A DNA stretch of 25,361 nucleotides. Origin: Marinilabiliaceae bacterium UBA5213. Lineage in GTDB: Bacteria > Bacteroidota > Bacteroidia > Bacteroidales > Marinilabiliaceae. The DNA is taken from the NCBI GenBank assembly GCA_002412555.1, contig DHVH01000223.1:1-25361 (forward strand). Reading direction: 5' to 3'. Shown piece after piece: positions 1-7,623 of this stretch; position 1 is the stretch's first letter, and each line of letters starts with the position of its first letter. The notes beneath the pieces were generated by a model that had not been told where the DNA came from, did not search any database, and saw nothing but the letters and a program-made list of their open reading frames with translations. A program made the position numbers and the translations under genes.

Positions 1-641
1 AACTCAAAAACCCTTTTAAAAAGACCTCCAAAACTACGGTCTTCAGTGTAAATAACTAAATAACCCATGGAGAGCGGTACGGAAACATAAAGCATCAAAA
101 CAAAAAAGATCAGCATGGAGAAGAAGATGGCAACAACCGCCCCAACACCTCCTCCACCAACCAAAGAGAAACTAACCAAGATAGCACCTATACCACCTCC
201 AAGCACCAAAAAACCTAAAAAAAACAGCAGGTAGAAACCGACCAATTTCCACACATAAGTCGTATAGTACTGCCATACTTCATTGGCCTCAAAACCATTG
301 CGACCCTTTAAAGTATACAAGTGTAAATAGGCGGCAGTAAGACCGGAAATAAACACATAAACAACAAGAGACAATAAATAAACGATGGACATTTTAGCAT
401 AGTAGCTTACACCCAAAACATCTGTTGAAAAATCAGCAGTTCCCATTTGAGAAAAAGCTTTAGATAATTCCGTTCCTGAGAAGAACGCACCGGCAATGGC
501 AGCTAACAATATGGGAATGCCTGCATAGTATAAAAATACTTTTCCATAGCTTTTAAACTCTTGAGAAATAAAAGCAAAAGTAGCATTGATAACATCTGAA
601 AAATCTCTACTCTTTTTGAGCAATACGGTTGGTTTCTCCAT
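1..641 (-). CDS. Multi-pass membrane protein, C-terminus cut off by the window edge
   Basis: An open frame runs leftward from an ATG at 641 to the window edge with no stop, so about 213 N-terminal residues are visible. It starts MEKPTVLLKKSRDF, a short basic N-terminus, followed by at least four hydrophobic segments; one is very glycine-rich (around LVLGGGIGAILVS, then a GGGGVGAVVA run). I see no catalytic motif and do not recognise the family. Its start lies inside the end of the SpoIIM-like gene, with a 35-base overlap, so the two are very probably translationally coupled. In Bacteroidota, genes next to SpoIIM/RDD pairs are often DUF4129, MoxR and DUF58 genes or small membrane proteins; that context is from general knowledge. 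The reading frame is secure, the function unknown. Confidence 0.8.
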   Translation of the reverse strand, partial: MEKPTVLLKKSRDFSDVINATFAFISQEFKSYGKVFLYYAGIPILLAAIAGAFFSGTELSKAFSQMGTADFSTDVLGVSYYAKMSIVYLLSLVVYVFISGLTAAYLHLYTLKGRNGFEANEVWQYYTTYVWKLVGFYLLFFLGFLVLGGGIGAILVSFSLVGGGGVGAVVAIFFSMLIFFVLMLYVSVPLSMGYLVIYTEDRSFGGLFKRVFE

Positions 642-1611
642 TTCTTGATTGGTTAAAGGTTCTTACATAAATATACTTGGGATAGATAACAAAGTAGCCC
701 ACAATTAAAGCGGTCGATAAGCCAATAATTAGCAGCTGGACAAGCATGGGCATCTGGTTGTAATGTCTTGTAATATAACTCTCAATGGCGGACGCAAGAA
801 TAAAAAAGGGGATAAGGCCCATAATGATTTTGGTACCTCTCACAGCCCCCTTTACAAATAGATATTTTCGCGGGTAAGTCCCCGGAAACATGAGTGATCT
901 GCCCATCAATATACCAGCACCTCCTGCCAACACAATGGCCGATAATTCAATTGTACCATGCAACAGCACCGTGACCAAAGATACTACCCCTAAAGTCTGC
1001 TGAAAAAAGAAAGCCAGAAAAGCGCCCAGCATCATTCCGTTTCTAAAAAGAATAAAGGCAGTTCCCAAGGGTGTTAACACCCCAAAAAGGAAAGCCAGGA
1101 ACGAAACTCTGATATTGTTAAAGGCAATCATAAAAAACATTTCCAAGGGATTGGTCATGCCATAAACCCCCATAGGATCACCCTTTGATATATTATCCAG
1201 TGTCATGTTTACGTAGGCATCTCCTATGATCACCCTTAATAAATCACTATCCTCGATGGCAGAAATCCATCCCAATAAAAAAGCACCCAGAAAGATCATC
1301 AGGGCCCACAAAAAATCTTTACGAGACAGGTAAATAGACAAGGGCAGCTCCGTTAGCCAAAATTCAAAAATACGGTTCGACTTCTCCTTCTTATTTCTGT
1401 AAATAATAGAATGGGTTCTGGAGCTTAGGCTATTCAGATAAGTAACCAATCCCGATTGTGGGTAGAAAGTGCGGGCATACGACAAATCATCAGTCAGTAA
1501 AATATAATTCGAGGCCAGATCATCAGGGGAAATATCCCTTTTTCTGGTTATCTGATCATCGAATGCAGACCATCTTTGCTTGTTGATATTAATGAAAGAA
1601 ATTTCCTTCAT
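607..1611 (-). CDS. SpoIIM-family (stage II sporulation protein M-like) integral membrane protein
   Basis: 334 residues from an ATG. A soluble N-terminal part of about 95 residues precedes a membrane domain with roughly five or six hydrophobic segments (about 100-119, 155-190, 193-236, 262-280, 288-310). The HGTIELSAIVLAGGAG stretch at 218-233 is the typical conserved core of the SpoIIM/DUF95 family. The organism is not a spore former as far as the window shows; in Bacteroidota this family is a general membrane protein encoded beside RDD proteins and its role is not established. It is divergent from the RDD gene, shares a palindromic promoter region with it, and overlaps the next membrane gene by 35 bases. 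Confidence 0.85.
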   Translation of the reverse strand: MKEISFININKQRWSAFDDQITRKRDISPDDLASNYILLTDDLSYARTFYPQSGLVTYLNSLSSRTHSIIYRNKKEKSNRIFEFWLTELPLSIYLSRKDFLWALMIFLGAFLLGWISAIEDSDLLRVIIGDAYVNMTLDNISKGDPMGVYGMTNPLEMFFMIAFNNIRVSFLAFLFGVLTPLGTAFILFRNGMMLGAFLAFFFQQTLGVVSLVTVLLHGTIELSAIVLAGGAGILMGRSLMFPGTYPRKYLFVKGAVRGTKIIMGLIPFFILASAIESYITRHYNQMPMLVQLLIIGLSTALIVGYFVIYPKYIYVRTFNQSRNGETNRIAQKE

Positions 1612-1657
1612 CTGAAAAAGATAAATATTTTTGGTTGGGTTCTGTCGTCAATTTTTC

Positions 1658-1679
1658 GCTAAATTTGAACAAATTTAGC
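1658..1679. repeat. Perfect inverted repeat holding two opposed -7 boxes
   Basis: Two 10-base arms, GCTAAATTTG at 1658-1667 and CAAATTTAGC at 1670-1679, are separated by AA. Each arm contains TAAATTTG, a full match to the Bacteroidota -7 element TAnnTTTG: plus strand at 1660-1667, minus strand at 1677-1670. It lies between the divergent SpoIIM-like and RDD genes. Confidence 0.75.
1660..1667 (+). promoter_or_regulatory. Promoter -7 element for the RDD gene
   Basis: TAAATTTG fits TAnnTTTG exactly and lies 38 bases before the ATG at 1706. No TTG sits at the usual 19-base distance; the nearest (1635-1637) is 22 bases away, so this side of the divergent pair looks weaker than the minus side. Confidence 0.45.
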
Positions 1680-1698
1680 ATAATCCATTTAATTGCAA
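1670..1698 (-). promoter_or_regulatory. Promoter for the SpoIIM-like gene
   Basis: On the minus strand TTG (1698-1696) is followed after 18 bases by TAAATTTG (1677-1670), close to the Bacteroidota pattern TTG-N19-TAnnTTTG. Transcription would start near 1664, about 50 bases before the ATG at 1611. Confidence 0.6.
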
Positions 1699-1705
1699 CC
1701 ACCCG

Positions 1706-2446
1706 ATGGAAACTTTTAACCTGCAAACTACTCAAAATGTCACACTCCAATATCAGATTGCCAGTGTAGGCGATCGCATCCTGGCAGCCATGCTAGATTT
1801 CAGTTTCATGGCTATCTACTCCATATTACTGGCCATTATCATTAGCGTCTCCCCTGCTGATTTGATGGGGTGGCTAGGCGCCTTATATGTCCCTATTCTT
1901 TTTTACCATCTGTTTTTCGAGATCTTTTTCAATGGTCAAAGTCCCGGCAAAATGATCATGGGTATAAAAGTGGTCAAAACAGACGGCTCTCAGCTGTCGG
2001 TTGGTGCATGCATTATTCGATGGATCTTTAGAATACTGGATGTTTCGCTTTTCTTTGGCGGACTGGCTGTTTTAATAATCATCATCAATGGTAATGGTCA
2101 GCGACTGGGCGATATTGCAGCCTCTACCACCGTTTTAAAAATCCCCAAATCCAAAGAAATGCAGGCTACCTCGTGGATGGATGTGCACCACTCCTACGAA
2201 CCTCAGTTTCATCAGGCCGAACTGCTAACTGATAACGATGTAAGAATTATTCGGGAAGTCCTGCAAGTAGCTGCACAAAAACCAAAGCAGCCCCAAACTT
2301 TGGAGCTGCTTAAGCAAACAAGGGATGCGGTAGTCAAAAAGACATCTATTCATGCAGACATGCCCGACCGCAAATTCCTTTATACCATCATCAAAGATTA
2401 CAATGCCATACACCAAAGAATGATGGCAGAGACCTCACATGTTTAA
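1706..2446 (+). CDS. RDD family membrane protein
   Basis: 246 residues. The N-terminal half is an RDD domain: the pattern VGDRILAAMLDFSFM near residues 22-36 carries the Arg and Asp residues that name the family, with further hydrophobic segments at about 36-75 and 110-127. A conserved SPGKMIMGIKVVKTDG stretch lies near 79-94 and RLGDIAASTTVL near 132-143. The C-terminal 100 residues are hydrophilic and probably cytoplasmic (DVRIIREVLQVAAQ onward). RDD proteins are small membrane proteins of unclear function, some linked to ion transport. The gene is divergent from the SpoIIM-like gene, a pairing common in Bacteroidota, and its TAA overlaps the stop of the convergent metallopeptidase gene. 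Confidence 0.88.
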   Translation: METFNLQTTQNVTLQYQIASVGDRILAAMLDFSFMAIYSILLAIIISVSPADLMGWLGALYVPILFYHLFFEIFFNGQSPGKMIMGIKVVKTDGSQLSVGACIIRWIFRILDVSLFFGGLAVLIIIINGNGQRLGDIAASTTVLKIPKSKEMQATSWMDVHHSYEPQFHQAELLTDNDVRIIREVLQVAAQKPKQPQTLELLKQTRDAVVKKTSIHADMPDRKFLYTIIKDYNAIHQRMMAETSHV

Positions 2447-3147
2447 TTCCTTCTTCCAAAAAAGATCATCAGGTAATACATCAGCGTGGCCAAAGCAGAC
2501 AAGGCAGCCACCACATAGGTATAAGCAGCCCATCTCAAAGCATCTTTAGCTTCTTCGTGACTTCTGCCACCGGTAATTCCACTGGTATTCAACCAGGCTA
2601 AGGCGCGTTGGGTAGCATTTATTTCTACCGGCAAAGTGATCAAGGCAAAAGCAGTAAACACACTGTAGCAGGCAATGATAACCAACAGAGCGGCGTCAAA
2701 AGAAATAATGTTGGGCAGCATAAAAGCGCCAAAGAACATGGCAATAAAAATACCATTCAACAATTTGGCACTGACATTTTGCAACGGTACCAAAGCCGAG
2801 CGCAATTTAAGCGGTGCATAGGCCTTAGCGTGCTGAATAGCATGGCCACACTCATGGGCAGCCACAGCAGCAGCAGCCACATTTCTTCCGCCATAAACCT
2901 CGGCACTTAAATTCACCGTGCGGTTGGCAGGATTGTAATGGTCACTCAGCTGTCCACCTACCGACAGTACTTTAACCCCGCTAATGCCGTTATCATACAG
3001 CATTTTTTCAGCCACTTCCTTACCAGATAAACCACTGGGCATCAGCGTGCGGGCGTATTTTTTAAATCTGCTCTTCAACTGGGAACTTACCAACCAGCTG
3101 GCCAAAGCAAACACAATAAAAATAATAAATAATGGAGATGAGAACAT
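2443..3147 (-). CDS. YugP-like neutral zinc metallopeptidase (Zn_peptidase_2 family)
   Basis: 234 residues. An N-terminal hydrophobic segment (about 3-20) is followed by a protease domain with the zinc motif HECGH at 98-102 (HExxH form), preceded by the alanine-rich AAAAVAAHECGHAIQHA stretch typical of the family. Further hydrophobic segments lie at about 131-175 and 210-228, so the enzyme is membrane-embedded with its active site near the membrane. The substrate is unknown. It lies downstream of the lytic transglycosylase on the same strand after a 90-base gap and may be read through from it. Its TAA and that of the RDD gene share the four bases TTAA. Family assignment is firm; the biological role is not. 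Confidence 0.88.
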   Translation of the reverse strand: MFSSPLFIIFIVFALASWLVSSQLKSRFKKYARTLMPSGLSGKEVAEKMLYDNGISGVKVLSVGGQLSDHYNPANRTVNLSAEVYGGRNVAAAAVAAHECGHAIQHAKAYAPLKLRSALVPLQNVSAKLLNGIFIAMFFGAFMLPNIISFDAALLVIIACYSVFTAFALITLPVEINATQRALAWLNTSGITGGRSHEEAKDALRWAAYTYVVAALSALATLMYYLMIFFGRRN

Positions 3148-3237
3148 AGTTTTCTTTTTTTAAATCAACAACACACATCTATCAAAAAGTTTGCCAATTG
3201 CCGCTCACTGCCACCTAGTCGTTGCTGAAGCATCCAA

Positions 3238-4770
3238 TTAGGAGCGTGGTTTAATCCTCAAGCGCTGTCCAGGTTGAAGTTTTCGGGCGTCACTGATATT
3301 GTTCAGCCGGATGATGTCCTCATTGGACACACCGGGATACTGTTTGGCAATGGACCAAAGGTTATCACCAGAACGTACCGTGTGGTATACAAAATTGTCA
3401 CCATCTGCACTGGCCGATGCCAAAACGGCAGTCGACGACTGCGAAACACGTTGCTTGCTTCCATGACGCTCAGCAACAGCCTGATAGTGACCAACTTTAT
3501 CTTTTGGCACATAGACCACCAATTTTTGTCCCACCCGAATCATATTGCCATTGATGTTGTTCCAGTAGCGCAAGTCTGAAAGCCTCACATTAAACCATTC
3601 CGCAATCAGACCCACCGCATCGCCCGACTTGACCGTGTAAATGACCGTTTCTCTTCCCGTGGGAGCCACAACAGGGTGTGCAGAAGCACTGACAGGGGAA
3701 ACGACCAGCTGGTTATTCGGGAAAAACTCCTCACGTCGATGCGCATAAATGGTATCCTCATAAGCAGCGAAAACAGTAGTGTGGTTAAATGCCAGACGCA
3801 AGGGATACATTTTTGTTTTTGCCGGAATAATATCCCTGCGGTATTGTGGATTCAGTTCCCGGATCACTTCAACAGGAACATTGACCATATCGGCCACTTG
3901 GTTAAAGTGCAGTGGTTGTGCAACCATAATGGTATCAGTTGCCACAGGCAACTGAATGCTTCGCGCGTGTAAATTGTGCTCCTCTGCATAAGTAAAGGCA
4001 TAGGTGGCGGCAATAAAGGCAGGAACGTAGCCACGTGTTTCACGCGGCAAGCGGTGGTATATTTCCCAGAAGTCTCGCTTTCCACCTGATCGTCGAATGG
4101 CTTTGTTGACATTACCTGGACCACAATTATAAGCAGCAATCACCAGTTGCCAGTCGCCATAAATACCGTACAAATCAGACAAAAAGCTAACCGCGGCCTG
4201 CGTTGCCTTCACCGGATCGCGTCTTTCATCCAAATACGAATCAACCTCCAAGCCGTACATCTTTCCTGTGTAGTACATAAACTGCCAAATACCTGAAGCA
4301 CCAGCTTTGGATAAAGCTCTGGGATTCAAAGCTGATTCAATAACGGGCAGGTATTTAAGTTCAAGCGGAAGACCGGCAGCATCGAGTGCCTCCTCAAAAA
4401 TGGGAAAATAATACTGAGATAATCCCAGCATCGACTCCATTTGACCCCGCCTTCGCTGGGTATATAATTGAATGTAGGACTTAACCTGACTGTTAAACGG
4501 AAAATGCATGGGCGAGGTAATGGCTGACAGCCGTTGAATATAAACCGAATCCGGTAGCTCCTCCACCAAATTTTCAATTCTATCAATAATCGTGTCCACC
4601 ACAAAATCAACCGTTGCCGGCCTTGTGTGCCATTCATTCACCAAACTATCCAAAGAGGCCACATAGTTTGAGAAATCTTTCTCAACACCGGCTGCCTCAG
4701 GGGTTTTGGCCTTACTGTACCCTAAACTCAACAGAGCCATGGCAACTAATACGAAACTTCTTTTCTTCAT
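3238..4770 (-). CDS. MltD-like membrane-bound/periplasmic lytic murein transglycosylase with LysM domains
   Basis: 510 residues with an N-terminal signal peptide (about 1-21). An SLT/GEWL-type transglycosylase domain covers about 115-235: the catalytic Glu is E145 in LPVIESALNP, followed by SKAGASGIWQF and the AAYNCGPGN motif at 212-220. Two clear C-terminal LysM domains bind peptidoglycan (about 377-421, YTVKSGDAVG, and 461-507, HTVRSGDNLW). A degenerate LysM-like stretch may lie at 287-317. The enzyme cleaves the MurNAc-GlcNAc bond, forming a 1,6-anhydro end, in the periplasm. It belongs to the same minus-strand run as parA, parB and the DUF5683 gene. The symbol mltD is often used, but orthology to the E. 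coli protein is not certain. Confidence 0.9.
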   Translation of the reverse strand: MKKRSFVLVAMALLSLGYSKAKTPEAAGVEKDFSNYVASLDSLVNEWHTRPATVDFVVDTIIDRIENLVEELPDSVYIQRLSAITSPMHFPFNSQVKSYIQLYTQRRRGQMESMLGLSQYYFPIFEEALDAAGLPLELKYLPVIESALNPRALSKAGASGIWQFMYYTGKMYGLEVDSYLDERRDPVKATQAAVSFLSDLYGIYGDWQLVIAAYNCGPGNVNKAIRRSGGKRDFWEIYHRLPRETRGYVPAFIAATYAFTYAEEHNLHARSIQLPVATDTIMVAQPLHFNQVADMVNVPVEVIRELNPQYRRDIIPAKTKMYPLRLAFNHTTVFAAYEDTIYAHRREEFFPNNQLVVSPVSASAHPVVAPTGRETVIYTVKSGDAVGLIAEWFNVRLSDLRYWNNINGNMIRVGQKLVVYVPKDKVGHYQAVAERHGSKQRVSQSSTAVLASASADGDNFVYHTVRSGDNLWSIAKQYPGVSNEDIIRLNNISDARKLQPGQRLRIKPRS

Positions 4771-4857
4771 AATACAAAAACATTAACACATTGCAAACCA
4801 AATGCTCTAATACGTCAAAAACTAAATAGGGTTGTGATTAATACGGAATAAGAATTC

Positions 4858-5664
4858 TTAAAACTGAAACCGCATTTGCAAACCAAAGGTAGATCCATTA
4901 TCTGTAACAGGAGGAAGCACTGTAGGTTCAATCCGCAAGGAAAGATCATCGCTGATATCAAAATCATAAAAATGGGCATCCACGCTCGCATCAATGATAC
5001 TGGCCAGGTAGAGTGCTGCCATGCCTATGTAGCTCATATCACGATACCGCTTATAATACCTGCGTTTGTTCTGCAAGGCCCGCTGAAACCATTCAGAACG
5101 AGCTCCATGCACATCCTCAATTCCCAGACCTGGCGGAATAAATTCTTCGTAACTCGTATTGCCCGGATCACGAATCAAAAAATCCCGGTAGGCCGACCGG
5201 TACTTGTCGTAATAGGTCGTATTAAAATGTATGGCATAAACCAAACCGCCAATACCGGCATAGAGAATCGGAACTTTCCAGTATTTCTTATTGTAAATTT
5301 GTCCCGCCCCCGGAAAAACAGCCGCATAAACACTGGCCTTATGGGGTGAGTGTTGGTAATCATCTGCTAACTGAAAATCTGCGGGAGTGGGGGTTTCCGG
5401 AATAGTTGTCAGAAAAATCTTTTGCTCAATCAGTGAATCCGGAAGCAAAATAATGTCTGGTTCCAGTGAATCATTCAAAAGCGTGGCCGTCTTAGTCAGC
5501 AGGCTGTCTATTTCAGCATCGGAAAGCAAGGGTGGTCGGGTGATGAGCGAATCCATCAGCACTAGGGCAGAGTCGGTCACGGAAGCATTCTGGGCTTTTG
5601 TTGAAAAATTCAAAAACCCAATCAGCAGCGCTGTAAAAATGAAACTCCTTTTGAATATATCCAC
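4858..5664 (-). CDS. DUF5683 domain protein (secreted or membrane-anchored, function unknown)
   Basis: 268 residues from a GTG at 5664; an in-frame stop lies just upstream of this GTG and no ATG intervenes, and AAG-G directly precedes it. An N-terminal signal peptide is visible (about 1-24, ending near STKAQN). The conserved part begins at HSPHKASVYAAVFPGAGQIYNKKYWKVP (described in two pieces: HSPHKASVYAAVFPG and AGQIYNKKYWKVP), typical of DUF5683, with hydrophobic segments in the middle and at about 212-226. The C-terminus ends LQMRFQF; this aromatic ending resembles that of outer-membrane beta-strand proteins. It lies 24 bases after parB. The family commonly follows parB in Bacteroidota; its role is not known. 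Confidence 0.8.
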   Translation of the reverse strand: MDIFKRSFIFTALLIGFLNFSTKAQNASVTDSALVLMDSLITRPPLLSDAEIDSLLTKTATLLNDSLEPDIILLPDSLIEQKIFLTTIPETPTPADFQLADDYQHSPHKASVYAAVFPGAGQIYNKKYWKVPILYAGIGGLVYAIHFNTTYYDKYRSAYRDFLIRDPGNTSYEEFIPPGLGIEDVHGARSEWFQRALQNKRRYYKRYRDMSYIGMAALYLASIIDASVDAHFYDFDISDDLSLRIEPTVLPPVTDNGSTFGLQMRFQF

Positions 5665-5688
5665 CTTATATTGAATGGCTTAAAAAAA

Positions 5689-6567
5689 TCAAGATTTCAC
5701 TTTGTCAAGAATGGCAACAATCTGCTCCAATTCCTCGTCAGACCGAAATGGAATAACAATTTTTCCTTTTCCCTTATCGTCACGCGAAAACTGAATATTG
5801 GTCTTAAAGAAACCGGATAACTGATGCCTCAGTTCAGCATATTCTTCAGAAACAGGTGTAACAAACCCAGCCGTTTCTTTAGGCGCCACAGGTTTGTCAA
5901 TGGTCCGCACAATCTCTTCCACTTTTCGTACCGACAAATCCTCCCTGATGATTTTTTCAAAAACAGCAATCTGTTTAGAGGAATCTTCCACATTTATGAT
6001 GGCCCTTGCGTGCCCCATGGATATCTGTTTCTCACGCAATCCCAGCTGAATTTCAGCAGGAAGTTTCAACAGACGCAGATAATTGGCGATGGTAGAACGC
6101 TTTTTCCCAACGCGATCCGACAAGCTTTCCTGAGTCAGGCTGCACTCATCAATAAGCCGCTGGTAACTGATGGCCACTTCAATGGGGTCCAAATCTTCGC
6201 GCTGGATGTTCTCAACCAAAGCCATTTCGAGCATGATATCATCATCTGCGTCTCTTACATAAGCCGGAACTTTGGTAAGTCCTGCCAATTTAGAAGCTCT
6301 AAAACGACGCTCACCAGCTATAATCTGGTACCTATCATCAGACAACTTCCGCAAAGTAAGTGGCTGCACAATACCCACCGCTTTAATTGACATTGAAAGC
6401 TCATTGAGTCGTTCTTCATCAAAATGCGACCTTGGTTGCCAGGGATTGGCTTCAATTTTATCAATGTCGATTTCAATTATAGAAGCAGCAGGTCTGTGGT
6501 GCCGTACCTCTTCCGAATTGTCTATCAGGGCACCTAAACCTCTTCCTAAAGCGCTCTTTTTTGCCAT
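5689..6567 (-). CDS. parB: Chromosome partitioning protein ParB (parS-binding CTPase)
   Basis: 292 residues, the normal length. The basic N-terminus KKSALGRGLGALI at 3-15 is the ParA-contacting segment. The N-terminal CTP-binding domain shows NPWQPR at 41-46, GERRFRA at 85-91 and ENIQREDLDPIE at 119-130. A helix-turn-helix around 144-168 (QESLSDRVGKKRSTIANYL) binds parS, and the C-terminus should form the dimer clamp. It starts 21 bases after the parA stop, so the two are one operon. ParB loads at parS sites near the origin, spreads as a CTP-dependent clamp and stimulates ParA. Confidence 0.96.
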   Translation of the reverse strand: MAKKSALGRGLGALIDNSEEVRHHRPAASIIEIDIDKIEANPWQPRSHFDEERLNELSMSIKAVGIVQPLTLRKLSDDRYQIIAGERRFRASKLAGLTKVPAYVRDADDDIMLEMALVENIQREDLDPIEVAISYQRLIDECSLTQESLSDRVGKKRSTIANYLRLLKLPAEIQLGLREKQISMGHARAIINVEDSSKQIAVFEKIIREDLSVRKVEEIVRTIDKPVAPKETAGFVTPVSEEYAELRHQLSGFFKTNIQFSRDDKGKGKIVIPFRSDEELEQIVAILDKVKS

Positions 6568-6588
6568 CTTATATTCTAAGTGTTCGAA

Positions 6589-7392
6589 TTATTTATTGAT
6601 AACCTTGTCCTTATTATCCATCTTAGTCATGTTGTTCCTCTGTAACAACTCGCGTGCCAGATTTAAATAATTGGTAGCGCCCTTGGAAGCAGCATCATAC
6701 ATCACTACCGCTTTGCCATAACTAGGCGCTTCACTCAACTTAATATTTCTGGTAATAAGCGTTTCAAACACCATCTCCTGAAAGTGGGTCTGCACCTCTT
6801 CTACAACCTGGTTCGACAAACGCAAACGCGAATCATACATGGTTAGCAGAAAACCTTCAATTTCCAATTCGGGATTAAGCCTGTTTTGAATAATCTTAAT
6901 GGTATTCAGCAGTTTTCCAAGTCCCTCAAGGGCAAAGTACTCACATTGCACAGGAATAATTACTGAATCTGCTGCTGTTAAGGCATTGACGGTAATCAAT
7001 CCCAGGGAAGGGGAACAGTCAATTAATACGAAATCATAATCCTCCCGCACTTTTTCCAACACCTCTTTAAGCACATACTCTCGCTTAGGCATATTAAGCA
7101 TCTCAATTTCAGCACCTACCAAATCGATGTGGGAAGGAAGGATAAACAAATGGTCAATTTCGGCCTTTAGAATCGCCTTTTGGGTATCTACCTTATCCAC
7201 AATGCATTCGTAAATGCTATTCTCAATATTATTCAAATCAAAACCTAAACCAGAAGTTGCGTTGGCCTGAGGATCTGCATCCACTACCAGCACCTTGTAC
7301 TCCAACACAGCCAGACTCGCGGCCAGATTAATAGCGGTTGTTGTTTTACCTACACCACCTTTTTGATTTGCCAGTGCAATAACTTTTGCCAT
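6589..7392 (-). CDS. parA: Chromosome partitioning ATPase ParA (Soj family)
   Basis: 267 residues. The deviant Walker A motif KGGVGKTTT at 11-19 with the signature lysine K11 is clear, followed by the VVDADPQANAT stretch (A' motif) and VLIDCSPSLG (Walker B region). ParA binds DNA non-specifically in its ATP dimer form and moves ParB-parS complexes. The C-terminus (NNMTKMDNKDKVINK) is a short hydrophilic tail. It is the first gene of the parA-parB-DUF5683-lytic transglycosylase run, behind its own promoter at 7451-7480. Position of a parS site in the window is uncertain. Confidence 0.96.
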   Translation of the reverse strand: MAKVIALANQKGGVGKTTTAINLAASLAVLEYKVLVVDADPQANATSGLGFDLNNIENSIYECIVDKVDTQKAILKAEIDHLFILPSHIDLVGAEIEMLNMPKREYVLKEVLEKVREDYDFVLIDCSPSLGLITVNALTAADSVIIPVQCEYFALEGLGKLLNTIKIIQNRLNPELEIEGFLLTMYDSRLRLSNQVVEEVQTHFQEMVFETLITRNIKLSEAPSYGKAVVMYDAASKGATNYLNLARELLQRNNMTKMDNKDKVINK

Positions 7393-7450
7393 AAATCACC
7401 TGTTTTAATATTTTAGTCAAAATGGTAAAAATCCAATTTTAGACGAAAGC

Positions 7451-7480
7451 CAAAGTTAATCTTTTATTAAAAACAAACAG
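7451..7480 (-). promoter_or_regulatory. Promoter for parA
   Basis: On the minus strand TAACTTTG (7458-7451) matches TAnnTTTG exactly. CTG (7480-7478) lies exactly 19 bases upstream where TTG is expected, one mismatch. The predicted leader is about 50 bases. Confidence 0.55.
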
Positions 7481-7489
7481 AAATTCTGT
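7477..7489. repeat. Inverted repeat overlapping the parA -33 region
   Basis: ACAGAA and TTCTGT are perfect complementary arms around a single A. The repeat covers the -33 position of the parA promoter, so it could be an operator, but six-base arms in AT-rich DNA can arise by chance. Confidence 0.4.
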
Positions 7490-7562
7490 CCATTATTTTA
7501 ATGTTTTCTGTTCAGCCAGCCAACACAAAAACCTTTGTATTGGTTAGTTACAGGAGGAATAT

Positions 7563-7596
7563 AAAAAACCCGCTAAAGAAAAAATCTTTAACGGGT
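7563..7596 (-). terminator. Rho-independent terminator after the secreted-protein gene
   Basis: On the minus strand the arms ACCCGTTAAAG and CTTTAGCGGGT form an 11-pair stem with one A-C mismatch around a T-rich 7-base loop, followed by a run of six T. It begins 27 bases after the stop at 7624, and separates that gene from parA transcription. Confidence 0.8.
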
Positions 7597-7623
7597 GTAA
7601 ACCATTTTGTAAAGCAAAAAGGG

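Noticed and set aside
4036..4051. A half-parS-like stretch TGTTTCACG inside the lytic transglycosylase gene
   Set aside because: Only 11 of 16 positions match the parS consensus and the right half is absent; it sits in a codon run for ETRGY that explains it.
4876..5349. A 157-codon open frame on the plus strand, antisense to the DUF5683 gene
   Set aside because: It reads no recognisable protein, and the opposite frame has a signal peptide and family motifs. It is a shadow.
5824..6390. A 188-codon plus-strand frame opposite parB
   Set aside because: parB is fully convincing on the minus strand; this frame has only low-information composition.
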